Source of the DNA: Psoroptes ovis
Lineage: Eukaryota > Arthropoda > Arachnida > Sarcoptiformes > Psoroptidae
Assembly: GCA_002943765.1 (NCBI GenBank)
Contig: PQWQ01000005.1
Span: 372,001-436,000 of the forward strand
Direction: 5' to 3'
DNA: 64,000 nucleotides
Made by a program: the position numbers and the translations under genes. Below, piece after piece: positions 38,901 to 49,500 of the stretch. The number at the start of each line of letters is the position of its first letter. The stretch's first letter is position 1. Below the pieces are notes generated by a model. It saw nothing but the letters and a program-made list of their open reading frames with translations. It ran no database searches and was not told the origin of the DNA.

Positions 38901-41900
38901 TCATATACTCGAAAATAATAACGATAATGACAAGGATCATCATCATCATCATCATGACTATTATTTTCAATATTTACCATTAATTTAGGTTGTCCGAAAA
39001 GTTTTGGCCAATTTTCATGAGCAATTCTATTTGATTACAAGCGGTATGAACTTTTCGGACAACTTAATACATTCTTCTTCACTATCTTTGACCATCATCA
39101 TCATCATCATTCACCATTCACCATCATCATTTACCATTATCATTATCATCTCATATATGTATGTGAAAAGATAATGTTCAAATTATTATTATTATTATTA
39201 TCGTTATTAACAGCAAAATCTATGCATGTTTTGCAGTGCATATTTTCATAAAAACAGCAGCAGCAAGCAGCTGATAATGAAACTGTTTTCAACAATACAA
39301 ATTATCATTAAATTATTATTATTATTATCATCGTTTCGAAATATATAAAGGTCAGGCCAGCCAGCCAGCCAACAGCAGCCATACATACATTAATACAGCA
39401 AGAAGATACGAACAGCGAAAATGAGAAGAAAAAAAAAATTCCCATTTGTTTTCAACAACAGCAGCTACAGCAGCAGCAAGATATTTAATAATGTTCAGCA
39501 TGCTTTTTTGCAGAAATGAAATTCAGCTGCTGTTTTTAATAATTGAAATCGTTATAAAACTAATAATAATAATGAAGATAATCATTCATTTTCAATACAC
39601 GAATTTTTGCTGTTGCTGCTGCTGTATTGTTGTAAATCATTATGTGATGTGTTCATATATTCAATTGAATGAATGAATGAATGTAATGCACACACAGAAG
39701 CCTTAAATGATGTATTGAGGTATGTTGTATGTATTAGAAGCGTGTATTGATAGATAAAAGCTTCATGCTGAATTCATTATTATTGTTCAATATTGTTCAT
39801 CAACAGCAGTGTGTGTGTGTGTTAAATTGTGAAGAAATTAATTTTTAAATTTTCTTAAAGAAAAATCTATTAATTGTAAGTAAAAGTAATTCACTCGAAG
39901 AAGAAGAATTTGATTTGGATTTTTCTATGAAATTTACCAATTGAAAACACTAAATGAATGAAAATGAATGAATTAATCAAAAAAATCTCAAAGAAATCAT
40001 GTACTTTTTCGACACCATTCGATACACTTATTAGCTTTTTTTAAAAAGTGATTTTTATTTCTTAAAGAAAAAATGGAAGAAAAATCATTGATTATCCTAT
40101 TCAATGTTACAACAGTAACATATGGTCAATGTGTATCTATGTGTTGTGTGTATGTGATTGGCCATTATTAATCAAGCACATTTGAACAAATGAAAACGAA
40201 AAGAATAAAACAAAAAAAAAAAAGAAACAACAGGTAGCCAAATTGGTTTCTCAATGGCAATTTCTAGCAATCTAATATAAAAATGATTGTTGAAAATATT
40301 TCATTCAATTTAATTGATTGATATCATTTAATTATTTATTTATTTATTTTATTATTAGATGTCCGTGTAATGTAGCAAACAAAACATCAAAAAAAGCATT
40401 CAGCGGGTGATTTTTTTCAAGAGGTTTCAGCCTCTCAGTGAAGAAAAAACAATTGAATCTAAGCAAGATATTGAATGGATGAATTCACTGAACGACTTTC
40501 GGGTTTATTTCATTTTGAAATCACAACGAAAAAAAAAATCAATAATGTACCATTCGTACAGGTAAGTATGCCAATCTCGGGTGTGTATATTTGCTTGGCA
40601 AATGTTAAATATTGGCAAATTCATTTTCAATATTAGAAATTATAATAACAAATTTGTAATTTAAATGATTAATTGTTTAAAAAATATTCGAAACAATTAA
40701 TTCAACAAACAAAATGAAATGAAATTTCATTTTATTTTCAAATTCGAAAACAAAAGAAAATTAATAATAAATATCCCAAGAAATCAACTTTCAGGTAGGT
40801 CTTTTTGGATGGCTTTATGGCTTTCGAATACAATATCTTTGAGTAGTATGATATGACTTGATTTGCCCAAGTTTGTAGCTTCATAAATAATGAAATAACA
40901 AACCTAACATCTTTTTGGTAGATTATGGCCAAAGATAACCCAGTAGATGATGATCGTTTTTGGCAAAGCAAAAAAAAACAATTGTTTTTAATGGGCAATC
41001 CACAAATAAATAACAGGAAATTAAATAAAATGAATCAGACACTGACCATCTAATATGGCTACCTGAAATACCTTAAATTTTAAGGTAATTGTTTTTTTCG
41101 TTTTATTTGGTTGTCCGGAAAGTTCTGGCCAATTTTCATGCGGCAACTCTATCGAAGCAAGCGGGATGAACTTTTCGGACAACCTTTTTGAAATGCGTAA
41201 GTTGCCTCATAGCAAAAAACATTTAATTTTCTTTGTAATTTATTTTCAGTGCAGCAGCATCAGAGAAAAACTATTAATCAAATAAGATTTCTTCTCGTAG
41301 AAAATATTACAAGTAATAATAATGATAATGATGATGATGATGGTAATAATAATTCACATTTTTTTAGTCGAAATAATCATTCACTGTTGGAAACGGTGAA
41401 ATTGAAAATGTACGAACCATTCATTCAATTATTATTATTCGATATAAAACATTTACCGCCTAATGTGTGTAACATATGTAAGAATATTCAAGCATATTTC
41501 AAGCATTTAATTTTATTATTATTATCATCATTTGCTGATAACATGTGTGTGATATATGTTCGGTAACATCATCACCATTTAATAATAATAATCATCATAA
41601 GCAACAGGTGTGTCGATTTATTAATGTTTTTTTTTTTGTTGAAAAATTTGTAAATTTTTAAATTGATTCTCGAATTTTTGTCATTTTGATAACATTTTCG
41701 ATATTTAGTACACATGCTATTATCAATGCCAATTACAGAGGTTATCCAGCAGTGATTTTATGGTTTTTTTGATTTTTTTTTTTCATTTCATTTTTCGCTT
41801 AATTCAACAGGTAATAATTTTTGAAAATCTTTTCAATCATTGAAAATCTATGTATTAGAGGTTATCCGAGAAGTTATGGCCGATTTTCATGAACAAACCT

Positions 41901-44900
41901 ATTGATTAAGCGGAATAAACTTTTAGGACAGCCTAAAATTTCAATTAAGCCATTTTATTACGCAAGTTATTTGTTTAAGAACAAAACAAAACGATGAAAA
42001 ATTAATTTTTTTTTTCAATTAGACTTATCGTCAAATCTCAAAAAACAAAACGAAAAAATCTTTTGTTTACAATCGAGATTATCATTTATTTGAAACAATT
42101 ATTGATAAATATCAAGAGATACACCGAGACATACACGTGTAAATATATGTCCATCATTTTCGTTAACTATCTTGGACCGAAATCAAGAAAAAAATGTAGA
42201 AAAATCAAAATCAAAGATCACGAAAACACGTTTAAATCAATGAATGAATGTTTAAATGTAGAAATCAATGAAATGAAAAATTAAAAGCCTATGAATACAA
42301 TATGCACGTAAGTTTATACACATTGAAATTCATCTTAAAATATATCTTTTGAACACAATTGATTTCTATTTCAATTGTAATGCATTTCAATTGTGTTTGT
42401 ATTTGAATGCATTGAATCCTATTCAATTCATTGAATCATTTTCATTCATTTTTACAAAAAAAAAACAATTGAAATGAAGCTTTGAAAAATTGATTCATTG
42501 ATTGTGCATGACAAATTTATGCTTTTCATAAATTTCATATTTTGACCATTCATAGGTTGCATAATAGTGAATCAATGAATGAGTGAATCAATGAAATGAA
42601 ATGTAACAAAATCTAACTGACCAAACACAAATACAAACAAATGTTCAAACAAAAAACTTCGAATCGAAAGTATTCAGTTTTACACTTTTTTTTGGGGCCA
42701 ATTTATGTCAAATATTTTTGTTGAATTTAATGTATTAGGTTGTCCGAAAAGTTCATGCCGCTTAATCGATAAGAGTTGCTCATGAAAAATCGGTCAGAAC
42801 TTTTCGGACTACCCGATAGAAATGTATAGCCTTTTGAAAGTTTATAGCTTTTAACGCATGAAAATGAAAATGATGCGCATCAATTTTTCATGAAATCATT
42901 GACAAATGAAATTAAATTTCTGGGCGTCACAAGGCTTGAACAAAGCAAAACAAAATACAAAAAACAATAATGCACACACACTTACTCGCATGCACACATA
43001 CAGCCAATGGACACACAGAGTGCGAAAAAGCTTGACTTTTTCTCCTTCTAAAATGAACTGAGCTTGCTGCGTGAGTTGAGTGGATGCGAAAGCCAACAAA
43101 GCATTGAAATAAAACAATCGAAAGAAGCTTTGCTTTCAATGATGCTTTCGAATCTTTTGTGTGTTGTGTTGTGTGTGTGTGTGTGCTAAGAGTTTGCAAA
43201 GTTGAATGAACAAATTTTGCTTTGTTGAAAGATGATTTAGCATAATTTAATTATGTGATATTTGAATATATGCGATGAAAATGTGGTGAAGAAAACAAAT
43301 GGACATTTGAATTTATTTGAATTGATTTTGTATGAATGTACGAAAGTCTTTTTTAATGAACTAAACTCAACTCTACTGCCATTTGGTGATAGCAAACAAT
43401 GAACAAAATGTGAATGTCTCGTAAATGTTTTAGCTTGAATTTTGAGCGCAATAAGGCTCGAAATTTGGCCAAAATCCAGTGATCGATTGATTGATTAATT
43501 TAAAATTAATCAAAGGTATTTTCAAGATTTTTTTCTTTTAAATTTCAGCGATTATTTCCGAGCGAAATTTCTTGAGAAAAAAATTTCAAAACAAATCAAA
43601 TCAAAATCAACCATACTACGCAAGCTTTTGATTTTTTACAAAATTTCGTTCATTTTATTATATAATTTTTTCTCAAGAAATCATATCGTCAAAATATTAG
43701 GTTGTCCGGAAATTTTTGACCGATTTTCATGAGCAACCCTATCGAAGCAAGTGGAATGAACTTTTCGGACAACCTCTAATACATAATCGGCTGCTGCTGC
43801 TGCTAATACTGCTGGGGTTCAATGCTTATGTTTGATGATAATTTCAAAGAGATTAATTGAAATTAACATTTTCTTGAATTCACACAATAATTTTTCGGTA
43901 GCATCAAAAACGAAAATCATATCAAATGAAAACATGAATTAACATAAATCTCGATGACTTATTTGATTTGAATTTACCCCGAAAAATAAATTTCGGCAAA
44001 AACATTGAATCAAATAAATGAATGGAATGAAAATGAATTTTAAACCAGTTTCAGCAGTTTGACAATGATGATGCTGTGGCTGCTACTACCTGTGTTCACC
44101 ACTGACCATTCTCCAGGTAGGTATCAAAAGGTAGGTACCTGATGTTCATTCACAAAGGTATTTTGAACACACATGTGTGTTCGATGATGGTGGACAAAAC
44201 TTACAGGTGAAGAATCTTTGAAAAACATCTTTCAATGATAATCCATCTTAATCAATGATGAACGATGAACATCGAAGATGGTAAAATCTTGAGAAATTGT
44301 TAACATTGTCTATGACTGAGCAAATAAGCATGTAAGACATGTAAGCAACAAGTGTTTTTGGTAGAAGATTGGTAAGAAATTCTTGTAAATTTCCTTAAGA
44401 AAATTTTTGCTTTAAACTTTAACATCTTTGGTTTAATTACAAAGCACATCACCACCAGTGAATTCCACCAATTCATTGAATGAATGAATGAAATGTCAAA
44501 TGTTAAAAATTGGTAAAATATTTTCAAAGATAATCAACAGCAGTTGAACAAGATGAACAGTGAAAAATTGAAAAAAAATTCTCACGCACGAATCATAATC
44601 ACATTTGTTATATGGATGTTATTGGAGATTACCCTGTTGTTATTCGCGTTCATGTCATTCATTTCATAAGGTCACATCTTTCAAGGTAAGACAGATGTGA
44701 AAGGTTGTGGACATTCTCTTGGGGGCATTCAAAGATGTTCGACAATGATTTTTGATTGGGCGAAACTTTTTGGGTAAAATTTTTTGGAAGCTTTGCGATG
44801 ATGAAGATGACCATCAAGATCGAATCAAATCACATCAAATTAATGAATTGCGTGATAATTTCCTAAGCATTTTTTTCAAAGGTAAAAGTGAAATTACCTC

Positions 44901-46571
44901 TGTGTTTATGTGTGTGACTATGAAAATAGAGAAATGAAAAAATTTCAAAAATTTTGCATTCAATCAATTTGTGTTGATCAATGATTATTGTCATTATTAT
45001 TATTATTATTGTGGTCAATTCATAAATTCTTAATCCAATTTTTCCTCAAGTCAATTATTCAAATGAATAGTCAAGTCCTTTCACTTGGTTTTCCGAGGTA
45101 TCTTCAAGTGATCACCAAGCGAGTTTTTCAGCGCAAATCTGTTTCAATGAATTTCATCGGCAAGCAACCAATCAAATAGAGCACAGAATCGATCAAAGAA
45201 AATGATCGAATAACGAGAATATTTCAATTCTTTATGCCGAAAGTCGGCACAAAGAATAAACACAGAATATTAATTATTATTATTATTATTGGCATTCATT
45301 TCCAATATATTGATATGAGTTCAGTTAATTTTCAATCTCTGGTCGTTTGATTTGTATTTATTTCACTTTATTTCATATTAATTTCAATGAAAACAACATA
45401 TTCATTTTCAAAAATGTTTACAAAAAAAATGATGATGTTTGGAAGAAGAAAATATATTTTTTTTCAATCTTCAATCATTTTTTCCGACAAATATATAAAA
45501 AAAATATACCGACATAACAAACTAAAATTCTCGTACGATTTGTAATGATTTTGTATGTTTTATTTATGTTCATTGTGGCACACTCACTTTGAAAACCGTG
45601 TAGAAACATATGTATTTCGGCTGGCTGAATTGAAAAATATAAACAAAAAAAAAAACAAACAAAAATATTGGATTCATTCATTGATTCATTATTCACATTA
45701 ATTATTTCTGTTTACTTATTGATTATTTTTGCATCTCAAGTCATTTCAATAAGAATGATCGAAATTCCTTGTTTCGGATATATATTCTGTGGGTGGTTTT
45801 TTTTCGGTTGATCGAAGAAACTTTTTTTTTCAGAGAATTTCTTTTTGAGAATCTGTGAATTGAATTCCTCGAATTCGCTTCCAAAATTCAGAAAATTAAG
45901 AATTTGTTGTTTGTAATTATCCGGAACTTAGTGGATTTTGTTTTTCGGGTTAAAAAACATTTATTTTTTTTCAAGCCGACATCGATCGAAGACCACCCAC
46001 CATATCAGAAATCGATTGACTCAGTGAAATTTCAAGTAAATCAATCGAAAATTTCAAAGTAAAAATCAAAAAAAAACACATGTTTTTTAATGATTAAATG
46101 TTTGGACTAGGGAAAAGTTTCATTTTCTCCAGATTCAATTTAATTGAATTCGATTAATCAATTATCAGTCAATTGGAAATTAGTCAAAATAAGTTGAATT
46201 TAAGCTCAAATTGCACAATTTGTCAAAATAAAAATGAAAATAAAATTTAAAATTTTTTTTTTTAAACTTACATCATCATCATTGAGCAATGAATATACAT
46301 TCAATCGATCTAATCGTATTGTTCCTTGAAATGGTAGAAAGCAGCTACCTTTTCGTATTGTTTGATTACTATAAACACAAACATTTGTTTCCATTTTATT
46401 ACGTTTTTCATTGATATTATGAAGTTGTTGATGGTGATGGTGATGATGTGATTTATGATGATTATTTTGATTTGATTTATTTTCATTATTTTGTTGATTA
46501 CTGTGTAAATAAGAATCTTTAGCCCTTAACATTAGGCTAAATTCCGATGGTATCAGTACACAGGTTTCCAT
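17541..46571 (-). CDS. PRDM-family transcription regulator: PR/SET domain, PLDLS motif, six C2H2 fingers (9 coding exons, 986 aa)
   Basis: Assembled by hand from nine minus-strand exons whose phases all fit: 46272-46571, 33080-33518, 31319-32832, 31138-31231, 30895-30962, 21399-21435, 21153-21265, 20846-20861 and 17541-17920; total 2961 nt, 986 aa. Order: PR/SET domain (about 64-170), poly-Gln (about 178-215), CtBP-binding type motif PLDLS (249-253), long Ser/Thr-, Asn- and Asp-rich disordered region (255-720), six C2H2 fingers (C727-H747, C755-H775, C783-H803, C811-H831, C839-H859, C867-H887) and a four-Cys module (C934, C937, C968, C971). PRDM proteins are nuclear DNA-binding regulators, often repressors. 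Six tandem C-terminal fingers behind a PR domain recall PRDM14, but the subfamily is unproven. The PR domain is divergent, with a His/Asn-rich insert and VYYD in place of the usual VWYG. The start could lie further upstream: the frame stays open before the chosen ATG as far as I followed it. Non-coding first exons are not visible. Confidence 0.85.
18161..18240 (-). mobile_element. Mariner-type MITE 7 (B-type ends, C-type core)
   Basis: Exactly 80 bp, TTAGGTTGTCTCATAAGTTC to ACTTATGGGACAACCCAA, TA flanks. The core TTTTCTACGATATG matches subfamily C in reverse. Confidence 0.9.
18539..18618. mobile_element. Mariner-type MITE 8 (subfamily B, near-perfect hairpin)
   Basis: Exactly 80 bp with TA flanks; TTAGGTTGTCCCATAAGTTC continuing through TTGCCGTTTTT pairs with the right arm for 31 bp without mismatch. 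Confidence 0.95.
19315..19397 (+). mobile_element. Mariner-type MITE 9 (subfamily A)
   Basis: TTAGATTGTCCGAAAAGTTT left, AACTTTTCGGACGACCATA right; interior GGCAACACTATACGGATTAAG. Confidence 0.85.
20846..20861 (-). CDS. PRDM-like gene, coding exon 8: 16-nt microexon
   Basis: On the minus strand AATCAG|ATGTTATTACATTCAG|gtaag. It encodes MLLHS plus one base of Gly, supplying the second zinc-binding His of finger 5 (H859) and the start of the SGDKP linker. In-frame joins on both sides and a strong donor support it. Its length is not a multiple of three, so skipping it would shift the frame and remove finger 6. Confidence 0.85.
21153..21265 (-). CDS. PRDM-like gene, coding exon 7 (end of finger 4, most of finger 5)
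   Basis: 113 nt between GTACAG| and |gtaagt. Encodes FPTPGDLKSHMYVH, linker NGSWPFK and finger 5 up to its first His (CSICNRGFSKQTNLRNH). Ends in phase 0 just before the microexon. Confidence 0.9.
21399..21435 (-). CDS. PRDM-like gene, coding exon 6 (start of finger 4)
   Basis: 37-nt exon between GAATAG| and |gtaagtg, encoding VKPHACQLCSKS and one base of the next Phe codon. It carries only the two Cys of finger 4; the His pair is in the next exon. Confidence 0.85.
22420..22462. repeat. Long palindrome (21-nt arms, 1-nt centre)
   Basis: TTGATGATCAATGAATGATC plus A (22420-22440) pairs with 22442-22462 with one mismatch at the outer end. Confidence 0.85.
24132..24160. repeat. (TCA)n microsatellite
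   Basis: About nine uninterrupted TCA units in intron 5. Confidence 0.95.
24315..24395. mobile_element. Mariner-type MITE 10 (subfamily B)
   Basis: TTAGGTTGTCCCATAAGTTC to ACTTATGGAACAACCTAA, TA flanks, hairpin with an A-rich loop. Confidence 0.95.
24502..24537. repeat. (AAT)n(ATT)n palindromic microsatellite
   Basis: AAT units run directly into ATT units, so the whole tract is self-complementary. Confidence 0.9.
27057..27137 (+). mobile_element. Mariner-type MITE 11 (subfamily A)
   Basis: TTAGGTTGTCCGAAAAGTTT to AACTTTTCGGACAACCTTA; interior CATGAGCAACTATATACGAT. Confidence 0.9.
27756..27877. repeat. Cluster of eight TACCT motifs
   Basis: TACCT at 27756, 27769, 27782, 27794, 27806, 27825, 27849 and 27873; the first five are spaced 12-13 bp. 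Minus-strand translation gives a fake RYF repeat. Confidence 0.85.
29560..29641. mobile_element. Mariner-type MITE 12 (subfamily B)
   Basis: TTGGGTTGTCCGATAAGTTC to AACTTATGGGACAAGCTAA, TA flanks. Confidence 0.9.
30041..30123 (+). mobile_element. Mariner-type MITE 13 (subfamily C)
   Basis: TTGGGTTGTCCGGAAAATTT to AACTTATCGGACAACCTAA; core TTGTATCGTAC. Confidence 0.9.
30651..30674. repeat. (GT)12 microsatellite
   Basis: Uninterrupted GT dinucleotides in intron 5 close to exon 5. Confidence 0.95.
30895..30962 (-). CDS. PRDM-like gene, coding exon 5 (finger 3)
   Basis: 68 nt between CCCAAG| and |gtatgt. Completes the first Cys of finger 3 and encodes PICGKRFTASSNLYYHRMTH plus NK. The preceding 175-bp intron is nearly half filled by a MITE. 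Confidence 0.9.
31028..31109 (+). mobile_element. Mariner-type MITE 14 (subfamily A) inside a 175-bp intron
   Basis: TTAGGCTGTCCGGAAAGTTT to ATTTTTCGGACAACCTAA. It makes up nearly half of the intron between finger exons 4 and 5 and ends 28 bp from exon 4. Confidence 0.9.
31138..31231 (-). CDS. PRDM-like gene, coding exon 4 (finger 2)
   Basis: 94 nt between TTTTAG| and |gtaagtg. Encodes PHVCDVCGKGFSTSSSLN, the two zinc-binding His and linker SGEKPHQ; its last base starts the first Cys codon of finger 3. Phase 0 in, phase 1 out. Confidence 0.9.
31319..32832 (-). CDS. PRDM-like gene, coding exon 3 (PLDLS, disordered region, finger 1)
   Basis: 1514-nt exon, acceptor CACAG|AT, donor AAAAG|gtaatt. 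It opens with DSPLDLSMS, so the CtBP-type motif starts at the third residue encoded by this exon. A long Ser/Thr-rich part, an Asn/Asp-rich strongly acidic part and a Ser-rich part follow, then finger 1 CEYCGKAFDRPSLLRRH and the linker TGEK. Opposite-strand ORFs over this exon are shadows of its repeats. Confidence 0.9.
33080..33518 (-). CDS. PRDM-like gene, coding exon 2 (C-terminal half of PR domain, poly-Gln)
   Basis: Acceptor CTGTAG|AT and donor CAAG|gtatgt. It encodes residues 101-246 plus one base. NWIRFV (123-128), followed by VNIVGRIIRGEIIYEC and EIVVYYD, is the core and end of a PR/SET domain (family pattern NWMRFV...IxYRT...ELLVWY). A Gln-rich stretch from CAA/CAG codons (about 33185-33290) and a Phe/His-rich segment follow. 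Confidence 0.8.
33588..33736. repeat. Hairpin element with 12-bp direct repeats
   Basis: Arms 33609-33639 and 33694-33724 are complementary at 29 of 31 positions; identical ATGTAAGTAAAT lies at 33588-33599 and 33725-33736. Sits 70 bp upstream (in gene sense) of the exon-2 acceptor. Confidence 0.8.
34591..34670 (+). mobile_element. Mariner-type MITE 15 (subfamily A)
   Basis: TTAGGTCGTTCGGAAAGTTT to AACTTTCTGGACAGCCTGA, TA flanks. Confidence 0.85.
35038..35118 (-). mobile_element. Mariner-type MITE 16 (subfamily C)
   Basis: Diverged left end GATTGTTCGAAAAGTTT, right end ACTTTCCGGACAACCTAA; core is the reverse of the copy at 3408. Confidence 0.8.
36361..36383. repeat. (TG)n microsatellite
   Basis: Eleven TG units in intron 1. 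Confidence 0.95.
37321..37403 (-). mobile_element. Mariner-type MITE 17 (subfamily A)
   Basis: TTAAGTTGTCCGAAAAGTTC left; right end decayed (CCGAACAACAACC). Interior ATAGAGTTGTTCATGAAAAT. Confidence 0.8.
38769..38852. mobile_element. Mariner-type MITE 18 (subfamily B)
   Basis: TTGGGTTGTCCCATAAGTTC to GAGCTTATGCAAGGACAACCTTA with a small insertion in the right arm; 132 bp from the next copy. Confidence 0.9.
38985..39067 (+). mobile_element. Mariner-type MITE 19 (subfamily A)
   Basis: TTAGGTTGTCCGAAAAGTTT to AACTTTTCGGACAACTTAA; interior CATGAGCAATTCTATTTGAT. Confidence 0.9.
41106..41187 (+). mobile_element. Mariner-type MITE 20 (subfamily A)
   Basis: TTTGGTTGTCCGGAAAGTTC to AACTTTTCGGACAACCTTT; interior GGCAACTCTATCGAAGCAAG. 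Confidence 0.85.
41855..41936 (+). mobile_element. Mariner-type MITE 21 (subfamily A)
   Basis: TTAGAGGTTATCCGAGAAGTT to AACTTTTAGGACAGCCTAA; older, more diverged copy. Confidence 0.85.
42735..42817 (-). mobile_element. Mariner-type MITE 22 (subfamily A)
   Basis: TTAGGTTGTCCGAAAAGTTC to AACTTTTCGGACTACCCGA, TA flanks; reverse orientation. Confidence 0.9.
43697..43779 (+). mobile_element. Mariner-type MITE 23 (subfamily A)
   Basis: TTAGGTTGTCCGGAAATTTT to AACTTTTCGGACAACCTCTAA; interior CATGAGCAACCCTATCGAAG. Confidence 0.9.
45227..45257. repeat. 14-bp stem, 3-nt loop hairpin
   Basis: ATTCTTTATGCCGA, loop AAG, TCGGCACAAAGAAT; 13 of 14 pairs match. Confidence 0.75.
46272..46571 (-). CDS. PRDM-like gene, coding exon 1 (N-terminal half of PR domain)
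   Basis: 100 codons from ATG at 46569-46571 to the donor GAT|gtaagt. It encodes METCVLIPSEFSLMLRAK, a His/Asn/Gln-rich insert, then VCVYSNQTIRKGSCFLPFQG, which matches the start of PR/SET domains (xVxxxxxIxKGxxFGPFxG). The ATG follows a run of 16 A. Ends in phase 0, matching exon 2. Confidence 0.75.
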
Positions 46572-49500
46572 TTTTTTTTTTTTTTTTGAATCGTTAACAA
46601 ATTCGAGGCTATTGATGATGGAGATTTGATTTGAATTTGCAAAATTGAAAAAATTTACATAAATAAACAGTAGATTTCACTGGATAACAATAACTCAACG
46701 TTTTATTTGTTTTATTATTTCAATCATTTTTTTTTCAAATATTGAATAATTTACAAATTATTTTTATTGTTGTTTGTTGCTTGAATATTATTATTGTGAA
46801 AACCTTTAACAATATTCAACAGGTAAAATCAAAAACAAATTTTACAATGTATCTTTAGAAGGTCATTGATTGTTGTCAATATAATCAACTCTTTTTCAAT
46901 TGATTCTTTAAAAAAAAAAAAAAAATTCGATTAGTTTTCAATTAACCGGTTGAACACAGAAGGTTGCTCATTTCGATCATTTTTTCACGGGCTTCATTTG
47001 TGAATAAAAAAAACACTCGGGTATTTGAGGAGTTATTTCACCTTTTAAAATTTTAAAATTTACAAATTAAAAATCAAAAAGAAAAAAAAACACACGTGAT
47101 TTGCTCGAACAATGGTGTTGATTGATTTATTATTATTATTAAGAACAAAAATCGAAGAAAAACACGTACAAAACAAAATAATAAAACGTGGAAATTACAA
47201 AAAAAAAAAACAAAGAAAATCAAAGACATTTAAACATTTATTTCATTTATTATTGATTGAAACATATGGGAAAATTTAATTTCTTCTTCAACATCAAAGC
47301 AAATCAAATTCATTTCTTTTGATTTTATTTTTGATCGACATTCAATTCAATATTGAACAATACACTGAATTACTCTTTTGAATGTCTTTGATTTTGTTCG
47401 CTTTCTTTGAAAGTTTACGAATCAAATAAATGATGAACAAACAGAAAAATGAAAATGATTTTTGCCAGTAGCAAGCAAGCAAACAAACAAACAATCATCA
47501 AATCGATGGACTGTTTTGTATGTTTCTAAATCAGAACACACTCAAACACATGCTGACTAACTGACTGACTGTTGATTGTCTATGTGAAACATCATCATCA
47601 TCATCATCCATTGATTCATATGTTAAGTGGCAAAACGATTTGATTTTTTTAGACTCTATGAGTGTCTGTTGTTTATTTGTGTTCATGTTCAAATTTATTT
47701 CGATGATCATTTGCTTTTGGTGGTGGTAAATATTGAACAATGTCTGATGATGACGATGTGGATGATGATGGTAGCAGAACATTGAATATATCTTCTCTTC
47801 TCTTTTTGTTTTTTGACTTTTGAGAAACAATTTTTTTCTCTCTTTTCTTCTTCAGTTTTGTTAAGAAGAATTTGTTCAATTTTAAATGATTTTTTTTTAA
47901 TTAAGAGAATCTTCAAGTTTTTCATTACACTTAGAAAAAAAGAGGCGGAGCCTTATTTTTTTTCAAGAAAATCAACTGATCTTGATTCATCCATGTGCGC
48001 TTGGTGATTTGTTTCTTACTTTTTCTTTGCGATTTAACATCATCATCATCATCATCAATTAATGATGATGATGATGTGTTCTACTATGATTTAATTTGAA
48101 ATGATTTCAATAATAAGTATCCGAAAAAAATCGATCGAATGATATTGATCAGTGATTTGTTTCTTGCGAGAAAAGTTTGTACAAAAATTCTGTCAGTATT
48201 TTTTTCAATTACAAACTAAACTACAAATTTTAAACTCTGCCTCTTTTTCATTATTGAAAACAGTAGAAATGGGCTGTAACCTTTATTCGATTATTTGCCA
48301 TATATTTATATTGAAATGATGATACAAACAACTCCGAAAGGTCCGCCCCTTTGATTTTTCTTTTGTTTTAAATTTATTTTTTTTTTCAAACAATTTTCTT
48401 AAATGTTTTCACATCAAAACCAATTGATTAATCAATCAATCAATCGATCGATCGAAATATTGATCGATTGATCACAATATTCATTTTTCCGAAATTTTCT
48501 TGTATTTTTTTCTCAGAAAGAAAACAAATAAACAAATGCAAATACACATATTCATTGAATTAATATTTAATTGGATTTTTTTTTTGGGAATCAAAAAACT
48601 TCATATTAAAAATTATTAAATTCATATTTTTATTTGATTTCTTAGAAATCAACTACAACAAATATGACATCAAAACCATACACATACAATATGGCCAAAT
48701 ATGTATGGTGAATCAAAATAAAAAATCATTTGATTTGCGTGGGCTAATTGATTAGAAGAAAATTATGAAAATCATATTTTATTTCAAAGATTGAAATTTA
48801 TGAAAAATTTTTTATTCATAAATTTCAAATTCATAGAAATCAATAAATGGACAAATACTGAAAATTGTAAAACTCTTTGAGTCTTATAATTAATGCTTAA
48901 AGAACAGTGAAATGAATTAATTAATTAAAAAAAAAGAATTAAGACAATTAAACTAATTAAATCAGTGAAAATAAAAAAATTTCTGAAAAATATCATTTCT
49001 TAAAAATTAATTAATATTTTTTCAACGAAATTACATCACAGATATATGTTGGCCAGATGATACTAATGATGACAATGGCAGTAGATGATGATGATGATCA
49101 TATCAGCTTTGAAGATGCTAGAAAATGATTTTTTTGTCCATGATTTCTTCAAGTTTTTTCGCAGCTTTCATCATCATCATAGGCATCATTATCATTGTGA
49201 TTACAAACCATAATTCTCCAAAATGTCACCATTGTTATCAATGAGCAAAATTGAGCAAATGGCAATTGTGAAAATTGAAAAAATACAAAAAAACAAAGCG
49301 AAACAAAACGAAATGATGATGACGATGATGAGCCTAAAAGACAATGGAAATGAAAATGAAACAAAAAACGAAAAAAAAAACAAAACGAAAATTAATAACA
49401 TTAACCTTGACACTTGTTGAATGTAAAGATGTAAGATCGGTGAAGTGGAGTCTTGTGGAGCAAAACGAAAGAAAATTGCTGAGAAAATTGCCAAGAAAAA

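Larger units (their letters stand above)
33519..46271 (-). other. Intron 1 of the PRDM-like gene (12.75 kb)
   Basis: GT-AG intron splitting the PR domain. It holds nine MITE copies, a (TG)n run (36361-36383), a 125-bp hairpin element near its 3' end, and several TACCT/AGGTA patches (44114-44160). A plus-strand 105-codon ORF at 41249-41566 has no recognisable features and I do not call it a gene. Confidence 0.6.

Noticed and set aside
41249..41566. 105-codon plus ORF in intron 1 with a Leu-rich end
   Set aside because: Begins in Asn/Asp repeats, no recognisable domain, no splice partners, opposite to the host gene.
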